Source: Phormidium sp. OSCR (lineage in GTDB: Bacteria; Cyanobacteriota; Cyanobacteriia; Cyanobacteriales; Geitlerinemataceae). From it: a DNA stretch of 64,000 bases. The notes below the pieces were generated by a model, which did not search any database, had not been told where the DNA came from, and saw only the letters and a list, made by a program, of their open reading frames with translations. Numbering within the stretch: position 1 is the stretch's first letter; every line of letters begins with the position of its first letter. Below are positions 34,566 through 44,890 of this stretch, piece by piece. The stretch spans positions 1 through 64,000 of the forward strand of contig LJZT01000011.1 of the NCBI GenBank assembly GCA_001314905.1, given 5' to 3'. The position numbers and the translations under genes were made by a program.

Positions 34566-35402
34566 ATGACGATGGCTGCTTTATATCTGGTGGGAACACC
34601 AATTGGCAATTTGCAGGATATGACCTTGCGGGCCATCCAAACCCTCAAGGACGTGGATTTGATTGCCGCCGAGGATACTCGTCATACAGGGAAACTGTTG
34701 CAGCATTTCCAGATTGACACGCCTCTGATGAGTTATCACCACCATAACCGCCAGGAACGGTTGGGGGAATTGCTGTCTCGCCTTCAGGGAGGGACGGCGA
34801 TCGCCCTCGTTACCGATGCCGGAATGCCGGGGATTTCTGACCCTGGCTATGAACTCGTCGAGGCCTGTGCAGCGGCGGGAATTAGCGTCATCCCCATTCC
34901 GGGGGTAAGTGCTTGTGTCACAGCCGTGAGTGTCGCCGGGATTGAGGGCGATCGCTTCTGTTTTGAAGGCTTCCTCCCCGTCAAAGGCAAAGAACGCCAA
35001 CAACGCCTCGAACAGTTGCAAACGGACCCCCGCCTGTTGGTGTTCTATGAAGCCCCCCATCGGCTGAAACAGACCCTTGAGGATTTACAAACAGTCCTAG
35101 GGGGCGATCGCCGCGTCACCCTAGGCCGGGAATTGACGAAACGCTTTGAGGAGATTTGGCGGGGAACCCTGGCCGGGGCGATCGCCTATTATCAAGACCA
35201 TGACCCCAAGGGAGAATATACCCTAGTCATTGGTGGTGATTCCTCCCCCAGTCGTCAACTCTCCGAAGCCGCCCTAAAATCCGAGTTACAGGCCCTGATG
35301 AACCAAGGTCACTCGCGATCGCAGGCCAGCCGTCTCCTGGCACAATCGACCCCCCTATCCCGTCGTGACCTCTATCAACTTGCCTTAACCCTAACCGATT
35401 AG
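34566..35402 (+). CDS. rsmI: 16S rRNA (cytidine(1402)-2'-O)-methyltransferase
   Basis: This 278-residue SAM enzyme of the TP-methylase fold begins LYLVGTPIGNLQDMTLRAI, with AAEDTRHTGKLLQHF, VTDAGMPGISDPGYELV and IPIPGVSACVTAVSVAG. This is the invariant set of RsmI motifs. It methylates the ribose of C1402 in the decoding centre. A partial GTAGGGGCGAAC repeat lies just upstream. The start could be the ATG at 34566 or 34572. The C-terminal 40 residues (SELQALMNQGHSRSQASRLLAQ) form the usual helical tail. Confidence 0.95.
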   Translation: MTMAALYLVGTPIGNLQDMTLRAIQTLKDVDLIAAEDTRHTGKLLQHFQIDTPLMSYHHHNRQERLGELLSRLQGGTAIALVTDAGMPGISDPGYELVEACAAAGISVIPIPGVSACVTAVSVAGIEGDRFCFEGFLPVKGKERQQRLEQLQTDPRLLVFYEAPHRLKQTLEDLQTVLGGDRRVTLGRELTKRFEEIWRGTLAGAIAYYQDHDPKGEYTLVIGGDSSPSRQLSEAALKSELQALMNQGHSRSQASRLLAQSTPLSRRDLYQLALTLTD

Positions 35403-35425
35403 GCAACCTCTCGTGATGTAAACCT

Positions 35426-36154
35426 GTGAACAGTCCTTGGCGTTGGCTTTTAGCGTTTGTCCTCTCCCTCACCCTGATTGTTCTCCCCTGGATGAGTCAA
35501 CCGGGGGAGACGTTGATTCCCTGTGAACTGCGATCGCGCATCGAAGACGAAACACACCTAGAGATTGAATTTCCCCGGCCCTGTCTCGACCAAAAACTCC
35601 ATCTCGATCGCTTTCTCGATCAAGCACGACAAGACATCAACAACGACGAATTTTTCCCCTTCACCATTCGTCGAATGCGCTACCAACTCCTCAATGAAGG
35701 ATTCCGTATTCTGGGCAATCTAGCCATCGACTATCCCGTCATTGGCTTGGTGGATTTTGAACTGTCACAAACGGTCTTTGTCAACCTCCATCAAGGGTCT
35801 CTTAATATGGAAGCCGGAGAAACCCAAGTACGAGTCAACGTGCCGTTTATCAACAGTAATGACCTCAGTCCTCTATTAAACCAAATGGTCAATACTCAAC
35901 TGCAAATTTTTAATCAAAAGCAGCTCCAAGACTTCCTCCAAGACACAGAACTTGACCAGAGAATGGCACAGGAAACGGGACTAACAGTTGAGGCTATTAA
36001 TTTCCTGGTTCAAGGGATTCAAGACCACTTTAGCGCCCAAATTACCGAGGATTCGGTGATTGTTTCGATTGAGGTGGCCAATGGGAATGAGGATAACCCT
36101 GAGGAGAGTCCCAGTCCAGCCACAATACAGTCTCTACAAGCCCTGTTACGGTGA
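35426..36154 (+). CDS. Exported or membrane-anchored protein of unknown function
   Basis: This 242-residue protein starts at GTG. The first 25 residues contain a hydrophobic stretch (WRWLLAFVLSLTLIVLPWM) after a short positive N-terminus, a signal peptide or anchor. The rest is soluble. It contains RFLDQARQDINNDEFFPFTIRRMRYQLL, then mixed strands (VGLVDFELSQTVFVNLHQGS), and ends in a Pro-rich tail. I recognise no family. It overlaps the lnt start (its TGA lies in GTGATG), so the two are coupled and it may act in the envelope. Confidence 0.6.
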   Translation: MNSPWRWLLAFVLSLTLIVLPWMSQPGETLIPCELRSRIEDETHLEIEFPRPCLDQKLHLDRFLDQARQDINNDEFFPFTIRRMRYQLLNEGFRILGNLAIDYPVIGLVDFELSQTVFVNLHQGSLNMEAGETQVRVNVPFINSNDLSPLLNQMVNTQLQIFNQKQLQDFLQDTELDQRMAQETGLTVEAINFLVQGIQDHFSAQITEDSVIVSIEVANGNEDNPEESPSPATIQSLQALLR

Positions 36155-37689
36155 TGGGACGGATTGTGTCGGTTCTCATGAGTCTCCTCAGCGGTATCCT
36201 GATGGGCTGTACCGTGGCCCCCTTGGAATGGTGGGGTTTGGGGTGGTTCGCCCTGGCCCCGCTGTGGTGGCTGATTGGGCAAAAAAACACTCCTGCTTGG
36301 CGCTTGGGGGCCGCTTGGGGTGCGGGATTTCATGGAACCGCCATGTTTTGGATTACCGGAGTTCATCCCATGACTTGGATGGGGGTTCCTTGGTTGGCCA
36401 GTCTAGCCATTGCGATCGCCTGTTGGCTATTCATCATCGTCTGGGGTGGCCTTCTCGTCGCCCTCTGGGCGCATCTCCAACAATGGAGTCCCAAACCTTG
36501 GGGGGCGAGGATTTTGATGGGTGTGGCCAGTTGGTGTCTCTTGGAAGTGTTGTGGCGATCGCTCCCCCTCTGGTGGTCCTCTCTCGCCTACAGCCAAAGT
36601 CCCCATAACTTGCCCATTTTACACCTGGGGCAACTCTCAGGAACCACCACCATTACCGCCGTCCTAGTGGCTGTTAACGGCTGTTGGGCGGCAGCCTTTG
36701 ACTCATTTGACCTATCTCGTCAAAAAGTCCGTCTCCCGGCGATTTTAGCCGCCGTTATCCTTCTGGGACTCTCCCAAGGACTGGGGGGCTATCTCTACAG
36801 CCGTCCCCTCAACGACGACCTCGAACAGCGTCTCACTGTGGGAATTATCCAGGGCAACATCCCCAACGAAATTAAACTCTATCCCGAAGGATTACGACAA
36901 GCCCTCGAAGGCTATACCCGAGGCTATGAAGAACTCAGTGATGCTGGAGTGGATGTAGTGATGACCCCCGAGACGGCGTTACCCGTGTTGTGGCAGGGCG
37001 ATCGCCTCCAATATAGTAATAGTCCCGCCGGGCATTTCTATCAAGCCCTTCGCGATCGCGGCGTTCCCGCCTGGCTAGGAACCTCACGGGGAACCCCAAG
37101 CCACTACACCAACAGCCTGTTAAGCCTCAGCGGAACCGGGGAAACCCTCAGTTACTACGACAAAGCGATTCTCGTCCCCCTCGGGGAATATATCCCCTTT
37201 GAATCAGTCTTAGGAGGAGTTATTAGTCGCCTGTCGCCCCTACAAGCTCAAATGATACCGGGTTCGGGGGACCAACTTCTACAGACTCCCTTCGGACCCG
37301 CCATTGTCAGCATTTGCTACGAATCCGCCTTTCCACAGCACCTCCAAGCTCAGGCCCAGCGGGGAGGTGAATTTTTCCTCAGTGCCGCCAACAACGCCCA
37401 TTATGCCCCCTCAATGCCCCGCCAACATCACGCTCAGGATGTGATGCGGGCCATTGAACTCGATCGCTGGGCCGTCCGGGCCACCAATACCGGCTATTCC
37501 GCCTTTGTCAATCCCCATGGCGAGACCCTTTGGATCTCGCCAATAAACCAGTACGCCACCCACAGCGAGAGGATTTATCGCCGCCAACGTCAAACCCTCT
37601 ATGTGCGTTGGGGAGATTGGCTAGTTTGGCTCTTAATCCTGGCGAGTCTCCCCAGTCTCTGGCCTCGCTCAAAAAAACCGCTCACATAA
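36154..37689 (+). CDS. lnt: Apolipoprotein N-acyltransferase
   Basis: This protein of about 511 residues has an N-terminal membrane part with several helices (LLSGILMGCTVAPLEWWGLGWF and following). From about residue 230 a nitrilase-fold domain follows. The catalytic triad is E273 (MTPETALP), K337 (YYDKAILVPLGEYIPFE) and C388 (SICYESAFP). A final membrane helix is near the end (WLVWLLILASLPSL). It acylates the N-terminal Cys of lipoproteins in the plasma membrane. It starts within the stop of the previous gene. Its 3' end overlaps the convergent AAA/WD40 gene by 21 bases. Confidence 0.95.
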   Translation: MGRIVSVLMSLLSGILMGCTVAPLEWWGLGWFALAPLWWLIGQKNTPAWRLGAAWGAGFHGTAMFWITGVHPMTWMGVPWLASLAIAIACWLFIIVWGGLLVALWAHLQQWSPKPWGARILMGVASWCLLEVLWRSLPLWWSSLAYSQSPHNLPILHLGQLSGTTTITAVLVAVNGCWAAAFDSFDLSRQKVRLPAILAAVILLGLSQGLGGYLYSRPLNDDLEQRLTVGIIQGNIPNEIKLYPEGLRQALEGYTRGYEELSDAGVDVVMTPETALPVLWQGDRLQYSNSPAGHFYQALRDRGVPAWLGTSRGTPSHYTNSLLSLSGTGETLSYYDKAILVPLGEYIPFESVLGGVISRLSPLQAQMIPGSGDQLLQTPFGPAIVSICYESAFPQHLQAQAQRGGEFFLSAANNAHYAPSMPRQHHAQDVMRAIELDRWAVRATNTGYSAFVNPHGETLWISPINQYATHSERIYRRQRQTLYVRWGDWLVWLLILASLPSLWPRSKKPLT

Positions 37690-40600
37690 CCCCTCAGTCC
37701 CCATCCGCTCCTGCGAATGCTGCAAATAATCCCGAATGCGATCGCAGCCAGCCTCCATCAAATCCACCGAAAGAATACTCTCTAAATCCCAGTGAATCGC
37801 CACACTATCCTGGCCCCCAGACACTAATCCCTGACCATCAGGACTAAACCCCAGCGTCAGCACCTCCGACGCATGACCCACCAGACTGATGACAAACTCT
37901 CCCTCCGGGGTATAAAGGTCAATCTTGCCATCCACCCGGCCCACCGCCAGCCAACGACCATCCCGACTCCAATCTAGGCGCGTTAATCCCTGGTCTTGAG
38001 CCAGATTCACCTGTGTCACGGCCTCCCCCTGTCGATTCCAGATGGTCAACCAGCCATCACGAGTAGTGGTCGCAATCTGTTGATGGTCAGGACTCACCGC
38101 AATCCCCCAAATTGCCCCCTGTTGACTATCAATCGTGACCCTTGGCGTTGCCTCAAAGCCAGACCGGCCCCCATCCGGGTCCAATCCCAACTCCCAGATT
38201 TTAATCACCCCATCGAGACTCCCCGAGACGAAATAAGACCCATCAGGACTAAACCTCAAGGCCCAAACCTGATCCTGATGGCCTTCAAGTTGACGGTGTA
38301 GCCGGTACTCCCCAGACTCATCGCGAGTCCAGACCTTCAGAGGAAACGAGACCCCACCGGAGACGAGCCAGCGTCCATCGGGACTATAATCCAACGCCAT
38401 AATTCCCACCCCATCCCCTTGCCAAGAGCGAGTGGACTCAGCCGCCAAATCCACCTGAATCATCTCTCCCCCCGAGGTTCCTGCCACAAGCCGTGGCTCT
38501 TGGGGATGAACCGCTAAACTATAGAAACGTCGGGAATTTAACTGTTGCCACTGATTGAGCCTCTCTCCTTGCGAGTCCCAAAGCTGAACATCTAACCCAG
38601 ACACCGTCACCAATTGTGGGTTAAGAGGCGAGGATTGAGGCAGATAGTCCGCTCCCCAAACTACATCCCCATGGCCTTGCAACACCTGACGAAAGGGATT
38701 TCCCACTTGCCATCGATTCAACATCCCATCTTCCCCGATACTGCCCACCTCAGTGCCCTCAGGACTAAAGGCGACACGCCGCAAATGGCTATCATGACCC
38801 TTTAACTGGTTTAACAGCGTTCCCTGACGGGACCAAATCTTCAGTTCCCGATCAACCCCAGCCGAGGCAAACCGCTGGCCATCAGGACTAAAGGCGACTG
38901 TGGTGACTTCCGCCTCATGATGAGTGAGAGTCTTGAGCAAACCCCGTTCAGGATGCCATAGACGGACTTGATGATCCGCGTACCCGGCGACAATTACCTC
39001 ACCATCCGGACTGTAGGCGATCGCCAACCCCGGTGCATCCACCTCATCAAAGCTTTGCAATAACTGGCCATCGGTTCCCCAGATTTTTAAGGTTCCATCG
39101 ACACTCAGGGAGGCGAACTGATGGCCCTGGGGATGAAAATCCACGGTTCGCGAGAAGGTTTCATGACCCTCTAGGACCTGTAACAGTTCTCCATCTTCAA
39201 CAGACCATAATCGTACCTTCACATCCCGGCCCACCGAGACCAGTTGACGACCATCCGGACTCCAGGCCACCTCTCCCACTTCGGCCCGATGATCCTTCAG
39301 CGTCTTCTCCAGAGTGCCGTCGACCGACCAAATGTAAATGGTCCCCTCAAAGGTGGCCACCGCTAAGAATTGACTGTCGGGGCTAAATTTGATGCTTTGT
39401 ACCGTCGAGGTATGGGGAAGAGTGTGCAGAAGGGTTCCATCTCGCCGCCAAATTTTAGCGGTTTGGTCAATGCTTGAGGTGGCGAAGAATTGACCGTCGG
39501 CACTGAAATCTAAGCCCAAGCTTAACTCGCTGTGGGCCTGAAGGCGGTGAAATTGATGATTGCCATACAAGGCTCGCTGTAAGCTTTCCTGAGTCTGTCG
39601 GTCTAAGTCCTGGCTCACCCCAGGGGGGATAAACTGGAGTTGTTGATAGTTCTCTCGCGCTTGTAAGGCTTGAATGAGGGCATCAAGTTGTTGATTGGAG
39701 GCAAAACTCCCTTCGGACGCGGCCATCATCGCCTTAACTTCACTCACCGCCGCCTGTTGATAGGCGCGGAAAGTCCCCATTCCCAGGGCGATCGCCCCCA
39801 CTAGGGCCACTGTTAACCCAGCCAATAAGCGACGTTGACGGCGCACACTTTGCCGCTCAATTTCCAGCCGCGCTTCGGCTTCTTCTAACCGCGCACGTTC
39901 GAGTTTTTCTTGAATGTCTCGCTGTTCTAAATCTTGGCTCGCACTGAGATAGCGATAATCTAAATCTCCGAGACCTTTCTGTTGCGTCCAGTTGAGGGCT
40001 TCTTGCAGGGCTTTGCCCCGTAACAATCGCGATTCATCTTGATAGTCAGATTCAATCCAAGCATTGAGCAATGAGGCATAGGGACGCAGACGATTGAGCT
40101 GTTCATCAACCCAATCTCGGTTAAAAACTTGATAGTAAATAGGGTTTTTGACCCGTAGATAGCCGTCTCGTTTTTCCACAATCCCCGAGAGAATCAACTC
40201 CGTTTGCGTGGGAGATTCCATAGCCGCAATCGAGGGCGCTTCCGAGGGAGACTGTTCTGAGCGCCACACTTGACGATAGAGACTCAGCAATTCTCCGACT
40301 CGTTTTTCGTCGTAGAGGAGGCGATCGCGAATAGTTTTAAGATGTTCCGGTTCGTCTTGGGCTTCCCAATGATGCAGGATTTTTTCTTGAACACAGGTAT
40401 CAATAAATGTTTGTGTTTCTTGTGCTTTAATCTGTCGTAAATAAGGCTTTTCTTGATATAAAATAAGTAGTAATTGACAGAGTTTTTGCATCAAAAATGG
40501 CTGTCCCCCTGTCCAATACAAAATATGCTCCAATGCCGCCATGGGTTGAGAAAACGTTGTAGCCAATCCCTCCACTAGAGGCGTCGCTTCTTGCCGCTTA

Positions 40601-41235
40601 AACCCCTGGAGAGCAATTCCTCGCCCGATATTAAAAGGAGTGCGATTTTTATCGGCAATTAATTCTCCCGGTGTCGCCACTCCAAAGAGAGCAAAACTCA
40701 AACGGCAATAGTCCGGGTTATCCGCTCGACGATTGTAGCAGCTACGAATTAGGGCAAAAAAATCATCCGTGGCGAATTTTAAAGCCAAAATACTATCAAT
40801 TTCATCAATTAAAATCACGACTGGCTGTTGAGTTTCTGCCAGCAGGACCTCCTCAATAAATTCTCCCAAACGAGCCGATGGTGGTAACTCCAGGCGATCG
40901 CGCCACCATGGTCGGAGATTCGTTTTAAGCTGAAACTGTTTACTGAGAATGGCGGCGATCGCCCCATACCATTGTTCCACATTGACCTGTTGCGTACCAA
41001 TGGCCGTCAAATCCAAAGCCCCCGGTATCACTCCCGCCTCCCGTAAGCGGGCCATCACCTGTACTCGCAAGCTGGATTTGCCCATCTGACGGGCATTAAA
41101 AACATAGCAAAACTCCCCAGCCAGCAGTCCCTGAAGCAGATTATCATCCGCCTGTCGCCGCACATAGGTTTGTGACGCAGGGGGAACACTGCCGCCTACA
41201 TGATAATTAAACCGAGGCTCAAGGGAAGACATCAC
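37669..41235 (-). CDS. AAA-like ATPase with membrane helix and C-terminal WD40 repeats (copy 2)
   Basis: This 1188-residue protein has an N-terminal AAA-like (AAA_35) domain. The glycine-rich FNARQMGKSSLRVQV is Walker A (about residues 47-54), and VVILIDEIDSILALKFATDDFF is Walker B (about 136-146). SFALFGVATPGELI and FNIGRG follow. A charged helical linker (LEQRDIQEKLERARLEEAEARLEIERQ) leads to one predicted membrane helix at about 467-490. From about 570 to 1160 there are many WD40 units (LDFSADGQFFATSSIDQTAK, LRFSPDGSYFVSGSLDG). With a single helix the ATPase and the propellers would lie on opposite sides of the membrane. It is paralogous to the next gene upstream, 40 bases away. Confidence 0.88.
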   Translation of the reverse strand: MMSSLEPRFNYHVGGSVPPASQTYVRRQADDNLLQGLLAGEFCYVFNARQMGKSSLRVQVMARLREAGVIPGALDLTAIGTQQVNVEQWYGAIAAILSKQFQLKTNLRPWWRDRLELPPSARLGEFIEEVLLAETQQPVVILIDEIDSILALKFATDDFFALIRSCYNRRADNPDYCRLSFALFGVATPGELIADKNRTPFNIGRGIALQGFKRQEATPLVEGLATTFSQPMAALEHILYWTGGQPFLMQKLCQLLLILYQEKPYLRQIKAQETQTFIDTCVQEKILHHWEAQDEPEHLKTIRDRLLYDEKRVGELLSLYRQVWRSEQSPSEAPSIAAMESPTQTELILSGIVEKRDGYLRVKNPIYYQVFNRDWVDEQLNRLRPYASLLNAWIESDYQDESRLLRGKALQEALNWTQQKGLGDLDYRYLSASQDLEQRDIQEKLERARLEEAEARLEIERQSVRRQRRLLAGLTVALVGAIALGMGTFRAYQQAAVSEVKAMMAASEGSFASNQQLDALIQALQARENYQQLQFIPPGVSQDLDRQTQESLQRALYGNHQFHRLQAHSELSLGLDFSADGQFFATSSIDQTAKIWRRDGTLLHTLPHTSTVQSIKFSPDSQFLAVATFEGTIYIWSVDGTLEKTLKDHRAEVGEVAWSPDGRQLVSVGRDVKVRLWSVEDGELLQVLEGHETFSRTVDFHPQGHQFASLSVDGTLKIWGTDGQLLQSFDEVDAPGLAIAYSPDGEVIVAGYADHQVRLWHPERGLLKTLTHHEAEVTTVAFSPDGQRFASAGVDRELKIWSRQGTLLNQLKGHDSHLRRVAFSPEGTEVGSIGEDGMLNRWQVGNPFRQVLQGHGDVVWGADYLPQSSPLNPQLVTVSGLDVQLWDSQGERLNQWQQLNSRRFYSLAVHPQEPRLVAGTSGGEMIQVDLAAESTRSWQGDGVGIMALDYSPDGRWLVSGGVSFPLKVWTRDESGEYRLHRQLEGHQDQVWALRFSPDGSYFVSGSLDGVIKIWELGLDPDGGRSGFEATPRVTIDSQQGAIWGIAVSPDHQQIATTTRDGWLTIWNRQGEAVTQVNLAQDQGLTRLDWSRDGRWLAVGRVDGKIDLYTPEGEFVISLVGHASEVLTLGFSPDGQGLVSGGQDSVAIHWDLESILSVDLMEAGCDRIRDYLQHSQERMGTEGLCERFF

Positions 41236-41275
41236 AATTGAGAATCAAAGCTTAACCTTAAGCTAACGCCTGAAA

Positions 41276-44200
41276 TCAGTAATCCTGACATAATGACGAA
41301 GTTAAATTAATCTCAGCACTGGTATGTAAATAATCTTGAACTCGCCGACAGCCATACTCCAATAGATTAACCGAGAGAACAGAATCTAAATTCCAACGGA
41401 TGGCTAAACGGTCTTCACTACCCGAGACCAAGAAGCGACCCTCGGGACTGAACGCCACGCTTAAGACGAGCGCCTCATGGCCAGTCAAGCGGCTGACAAA
41501 CACACCGGCTTCAGTATACAGATCGATATGATTATCCGTACGACCAACCGCAAGCAACTGACCATCGGGACTCCAAGCCACCCGCGTTAAGCCGTTGTTT
41601 TCCGAGAGCGTCAAGGTAAACACCTCCTCTCCTTGTCGCGTCCAGACCTTGAGGAGACCATTGCGGCTGGCCGAGACGATGCGATCGCCATCCGGACTCA
41701 CCGCCACCCCCCACACATCACTCTGATCCCCTCGTAACACCCGTTCGGGAACCTCAAGAAAGCGCCGATTTTCCTCAGCCAAGTCCGACTCCCACCCCCA
41801 AATCCTCGCCGTTCCATCTAAACTGCCGGAGACCAAATACGAGCCATCAGGACTAAAGGCCAAATCCCAAACCCTGGCCTGATGACCCTCCAGAATCTGA
41901 TGGAGGACGTAGGCCCCTGACGTATCCTCCCTCCAAACCTGAATCTGCTTATTATCCCCACCAGAAACTAACCAACGTCCATCAGGACTGATATCCAGGG
42001 CAAAAAGCGAGAACTCATCCTCTTGCCCTTGTCGGGTGATCGTATTGTTGGTTAAGTCAATTTGATGAATCTCTCCCCCAGCATCACTTACAAATACCTG
42101 AGGTCGATGGGGGTGAAACACGACATCATACAACGCCTGATCGGCTAGATTGCTAAATTCCTGGATTAACCGGCCTCGCTCATCCCACAGATATAGATCT
42201 TGTCTCGATAGGCTAGCCAATTGGGAGGCGATGGGGGACGAACTCGGGGCATAGGCGACCCCCCAGATCACATTACGATGGCGCGGTAGCTTTTGCCGAA
42301 AGGCATTCTCCACCTGCCACAACCGCACCAGTCCATCGTCCCCAGCACTGGCCACCTCCGTCCCCTCGGGGCTAAAGGCAACCCCCCGTAGGCCACTGTG
42401 ATGACCCTGCAAACTGGTGATTGGCGTTCCATCTCGGGACCATAGCTTCAGTTGGCGGTCGGCAGACCCCGAGGCAAATTGGGAGCCATCGGGACTAAAG
42501 GCCACGGCTACCACTTCCGACTCATGTTCACTCAGGCTCCGCAGTAACTGGCCATCCCGCCGCCAAATTCGCACCCGATTATCGCTATAGCTACCGATGA
42601 GTTCCTCGCCATCGGGACTATAGGCAACGGACCAACCGGAACTGGAGTTATCTTCTAAGCTACGACGTAAGGTTCCGTCGGTTCCCCAGAGTTTAATCTG
42701 TCCATCGAGACTAATTGAGGCAAATTCCTCCCCTTGCGGATGAAAATCTACATCCCACACGGGGGCTTGATGGCCCGTTAGCGTCCGCAGAAGTTCCCCA
42801 TCCCGAGACCAGAGCCTGACGGTTTTATCGCTGCTGGCCGAGACCAGTTGCCCTCCATCGGGACTCCAAGCCAGACGCCAAATGGGTCCGTCATGGCCCC
42901 GGAGGGTTCGTTGCCATTCCCCCGTCACCGACCAAAGATGAATCTGACCATCGAGGGTGGGAATGGCCAGCAACTGACTATCGGGACTAAATTGGACGCT
43001 GTAGATGCTAACGCCATACTCAAAGGTCTCCACCAGGGTTCCGTCTCGTCGCCAAAGTTTGGCCGTCCCATCGGTTCCGGAACTGGCAAGCCATTGTCCA
43101 TCCCGGCTGTAGTCAACGCCTAACGCGCCCCCGGCATGGGCCTGCAATCGATTAAATTCATGGTTGCCCTGGATGGCTTTTTCGAGGGCTTGGCGGCTGT
43201 CCTGGTCGAGTTCTTGGCGAACATCATCGCTGATGAACCGCAGTTGTTTAAAATTATGGCGCCCTTGCAGGGCCTGAACTAAGGCATCGAGCCGTTGGTT
43301 GGAGGCGTAACTGCCTTTGGAAGCGGCCAGGACAGCTCGAACTTCACTAAGGGCAGCTCGTTGATAGGCGACAAAGGTGACACTACCTAAGCCAATGGCC
43401 CCGATGAGGGCAACGGTTAAGACCCCTAAGAATTGTCGCTGACGGCGGACATTCTGTTCTTGAAGTTTTAAGAGTTGTTGGGTTTCAACGAGACGTTCTT
43501 GTTCGAGTTTCCGTTGGGCTTCTTGCCGCTCAAACTTGAGGTTTTGTTGGATTTCTTGTTGTTCGAGGTCTTGACTGGCGGTGAGATAGCGATAGTCGAG
43601 ATCGCCGAGGCTTTTGCGTTGGGTCCAGTCGAGGGCTTCTCGCAGGGCTTGACCTCGCAACAGTCGCGATTGATCTTGGTAGTTGGAGTCGACCCAGGCG
43701 TTGAGGAGTGGGGCGTAGGGACGCAGGTGATCGAGTTGGTAGTCAATCCAAGCGAGGTCAAAGACTCGTTCGTAGATGGGGTTTTTGACCCGTAGGTAGC
43801 TGTCGCGTTTTTCGACGACTCCTGAGAGGAGAAGTTCGGTTTGGGTCGGGGATTCGTTGGCGGGAATGAGGGGATGTTGGGATTGGACTTGTTCGGCTTG
43901 CCAAACTTGACGGTAGAGGGTTAGGAGTTGGCCGACTTTGCGTTCATCATAGAGGAGGCGATCGCGGATGGTTTTGAGATGCTCGGGTTCGTCTTGGGCT
44001 TCCCAGTGATGCAAAATGTGTTTGTGAACACAGAGGTCGATGAGGTTTTCGATGCAGTTGGGGTCATCGGTATCGAGGAGTTTTTGGCCGTCATAGTGAC
44101 TGACGACTAGGTTACAGAGTTTTTGCATGAGAAAGGGTTGCCCCCCCGTCCAATGGAGAATCCGCTCTAAGACCTGTTGGGGATGAGGGATGATTCCCAT

Positions 44201-44887
44201 GAGTCCGGCGGCTAATGGGGCGGCTTCTTGGGCTTGAAATCCGTCGAGGTAGATGCCCCGTCCGATGTTGAAGGGGGTGCGGGTTTTGTCGGCGATGAGT
44301 TCGCCGGGAGTGGTGACGCCAAAGAGGGCAAAGCTCAACCGCCGACACGCAGGACAGTCGGCTCGCTGGTTATAGATGTTGCGGATGAGGGCAAAAAAGT
44401 CATCGGTGGCAAATTTTAGGGCCAGGATGCTATCAATTTCATCGATGAGAATGACTAGGGGGGCTTGGGTTTCGCTGAGGAGGACATCTTCGATAAATGA
44501 GCTTAGACGAGCAGCCGGTGGCAGGTCTAAATGCTCTCGCCACCATTGGCGGAAATTGGTTTTAAGCTGAAACTGTTTGCTGAGAATCGCCGCGATCGCC
44601 GCATACCATTGTTCGACGTTGACTTGCTGGGTGCCGATGGCGGTCAGATCTAAGCCGCCGCATTGCACTCCCGCTTGACGCAGTTGAGCCATGACCTGCA
44701 CCCGCAGGCTCGATTTGCCCATTTGTCGGGAGTTGAAGACGTAGCAAAACTCTCCGTCGAGAAGTGCTTGCAAAAGATTGTCATCGGCCGGTCGCCGCAC
44801 ATAGGTCTGAGATTCAGGCGGGAGAGACCCCCCCACTTGATAGCTGAATTGGTGTTGCGGTGAGGGTTGGCTTGGAGTTAGGGTCAT
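41276..44887 (-). CDS. AAA-like ATPase with membrane helix and C-terminal WD40 repeats (copy 1)
   Basis: This 1203-residue paralogue of the downstream gene has the same plan. Walker A is in FNSRQMGKSS (residues 51-60) and Walker B is LVILIDEIDSILAL (about 144-155). A conserved SFALFGVTTPGELI comes next, then a Gln/Glu-rich coiled linker. One membrane helix (LGVLTVALIGAIGLGSVTFVAYQ) lies at about 484-506, with WD40 repeats from about 585 to the end (VAFSPDGSQFASGSADRQLK). The start is 3 bases after the stop of the HTH-AAA gene, so they form one operon. Two near-equal copies in tandem suggest duplication with possible division of sensing specificity. Confidence 0.88.
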   Translation of the reverse strand: MTLTPSQPSPQHQFSYQVGGSLPPESQTYVRRPADDNLLQALLDGEFCYVFNSRQMGKSSLRVQVMAQLRQAGVQCGGLDLTAIGTQQVNVEQWYAAIAAILSKQFQLKTNFRQWWREHLDLPPAARLSSFIEDVLLSETQAPLVILIDEIDSILALKFATDDFFALIRNIYNQRADCPACRRLSFALFGVTTPGELIADKTRTPFNIGRGIYLDGFQAQEAAPLAAGLMGIIPHPQQVLERILHWTGGQPFLMQKLCNLVVSHYDGQKLLDTDDPNCIENLIDLCVHKHILHHWEAQDEPEHLKTIRDRLLYDERKVGQLLTLYRQVWQAEQVQSQHPLIPANESPTQTELLLSGVVEKRDSYLRVKNPIYERVFDLAWIDYQLDHLRPYAPLLNAWVDSNYQDQSRLLRGQALREALDWTQRKSLGDLDYRYLTASQDLEQQEIQQNLKFERQEAQRKLEQERLVETQQLLKLQEQNVRRQRQFLGVLTVALIGAIGLGSVTFVAYQRAALSEVRAVLAASKGSYASNQRLDALVQALQGRHNFKQLRFISDDVRQELDQDSRQALEKAIQGNHEFNRLQAHAGGALGVDYSRDGQWLASSGTDGTAKLWRRDGTLVETFEYGVSIYSVQFSPDSQLLAIPTLDGQIHLWSVTGEWQRTLRGHDGPIWRLAWSPDGGQLVSASSDKTVRLWSRDGELLRTLTGHQAPVWDVDFHPQGEEFASISLDGQIKLWGTDGTLRRSLEDNSSSGWSVAYSPDGEELIGSYSDNRVRIWRRDGQLLRSLSEHESEVVAVAFSPDGSQFASGSADRQLKLWSRDGTPITSLQGHHSGLRGVAFSPEGTEVASAGDDGLVRLWQVENAFRQKLPRHRNVIWGVAYAPSSSPIASQLASLSRQDLYLWDERGRLIQEFSNLADQALYDVVFHPHRPQVFVSDAGGEIHQIDLTNNTITRQGQEDEFSLFALDISPDGRWLVSGGDNKQIQVWREDTSGAYVLHQILEGHQARVWDLAFSPDGSYLVSGSLDGTARIWGWESDLAEENRRFLEVPERVLRGDQSDVWGVAVSPDGDRIVSASRNGLLKVWTRQGEEVFTLTLSENNGLTRVAWSPDGQLLAVGRTDNHIDLYTEAGVFVSRLTGHEALVLSVAFSPEGRFLVSGSEDRLAIRWNLDSVLSVNLLEYGCRRVQDYLHTSAEINLTSSLCQDY

Positions 44888-44890
44888 CGG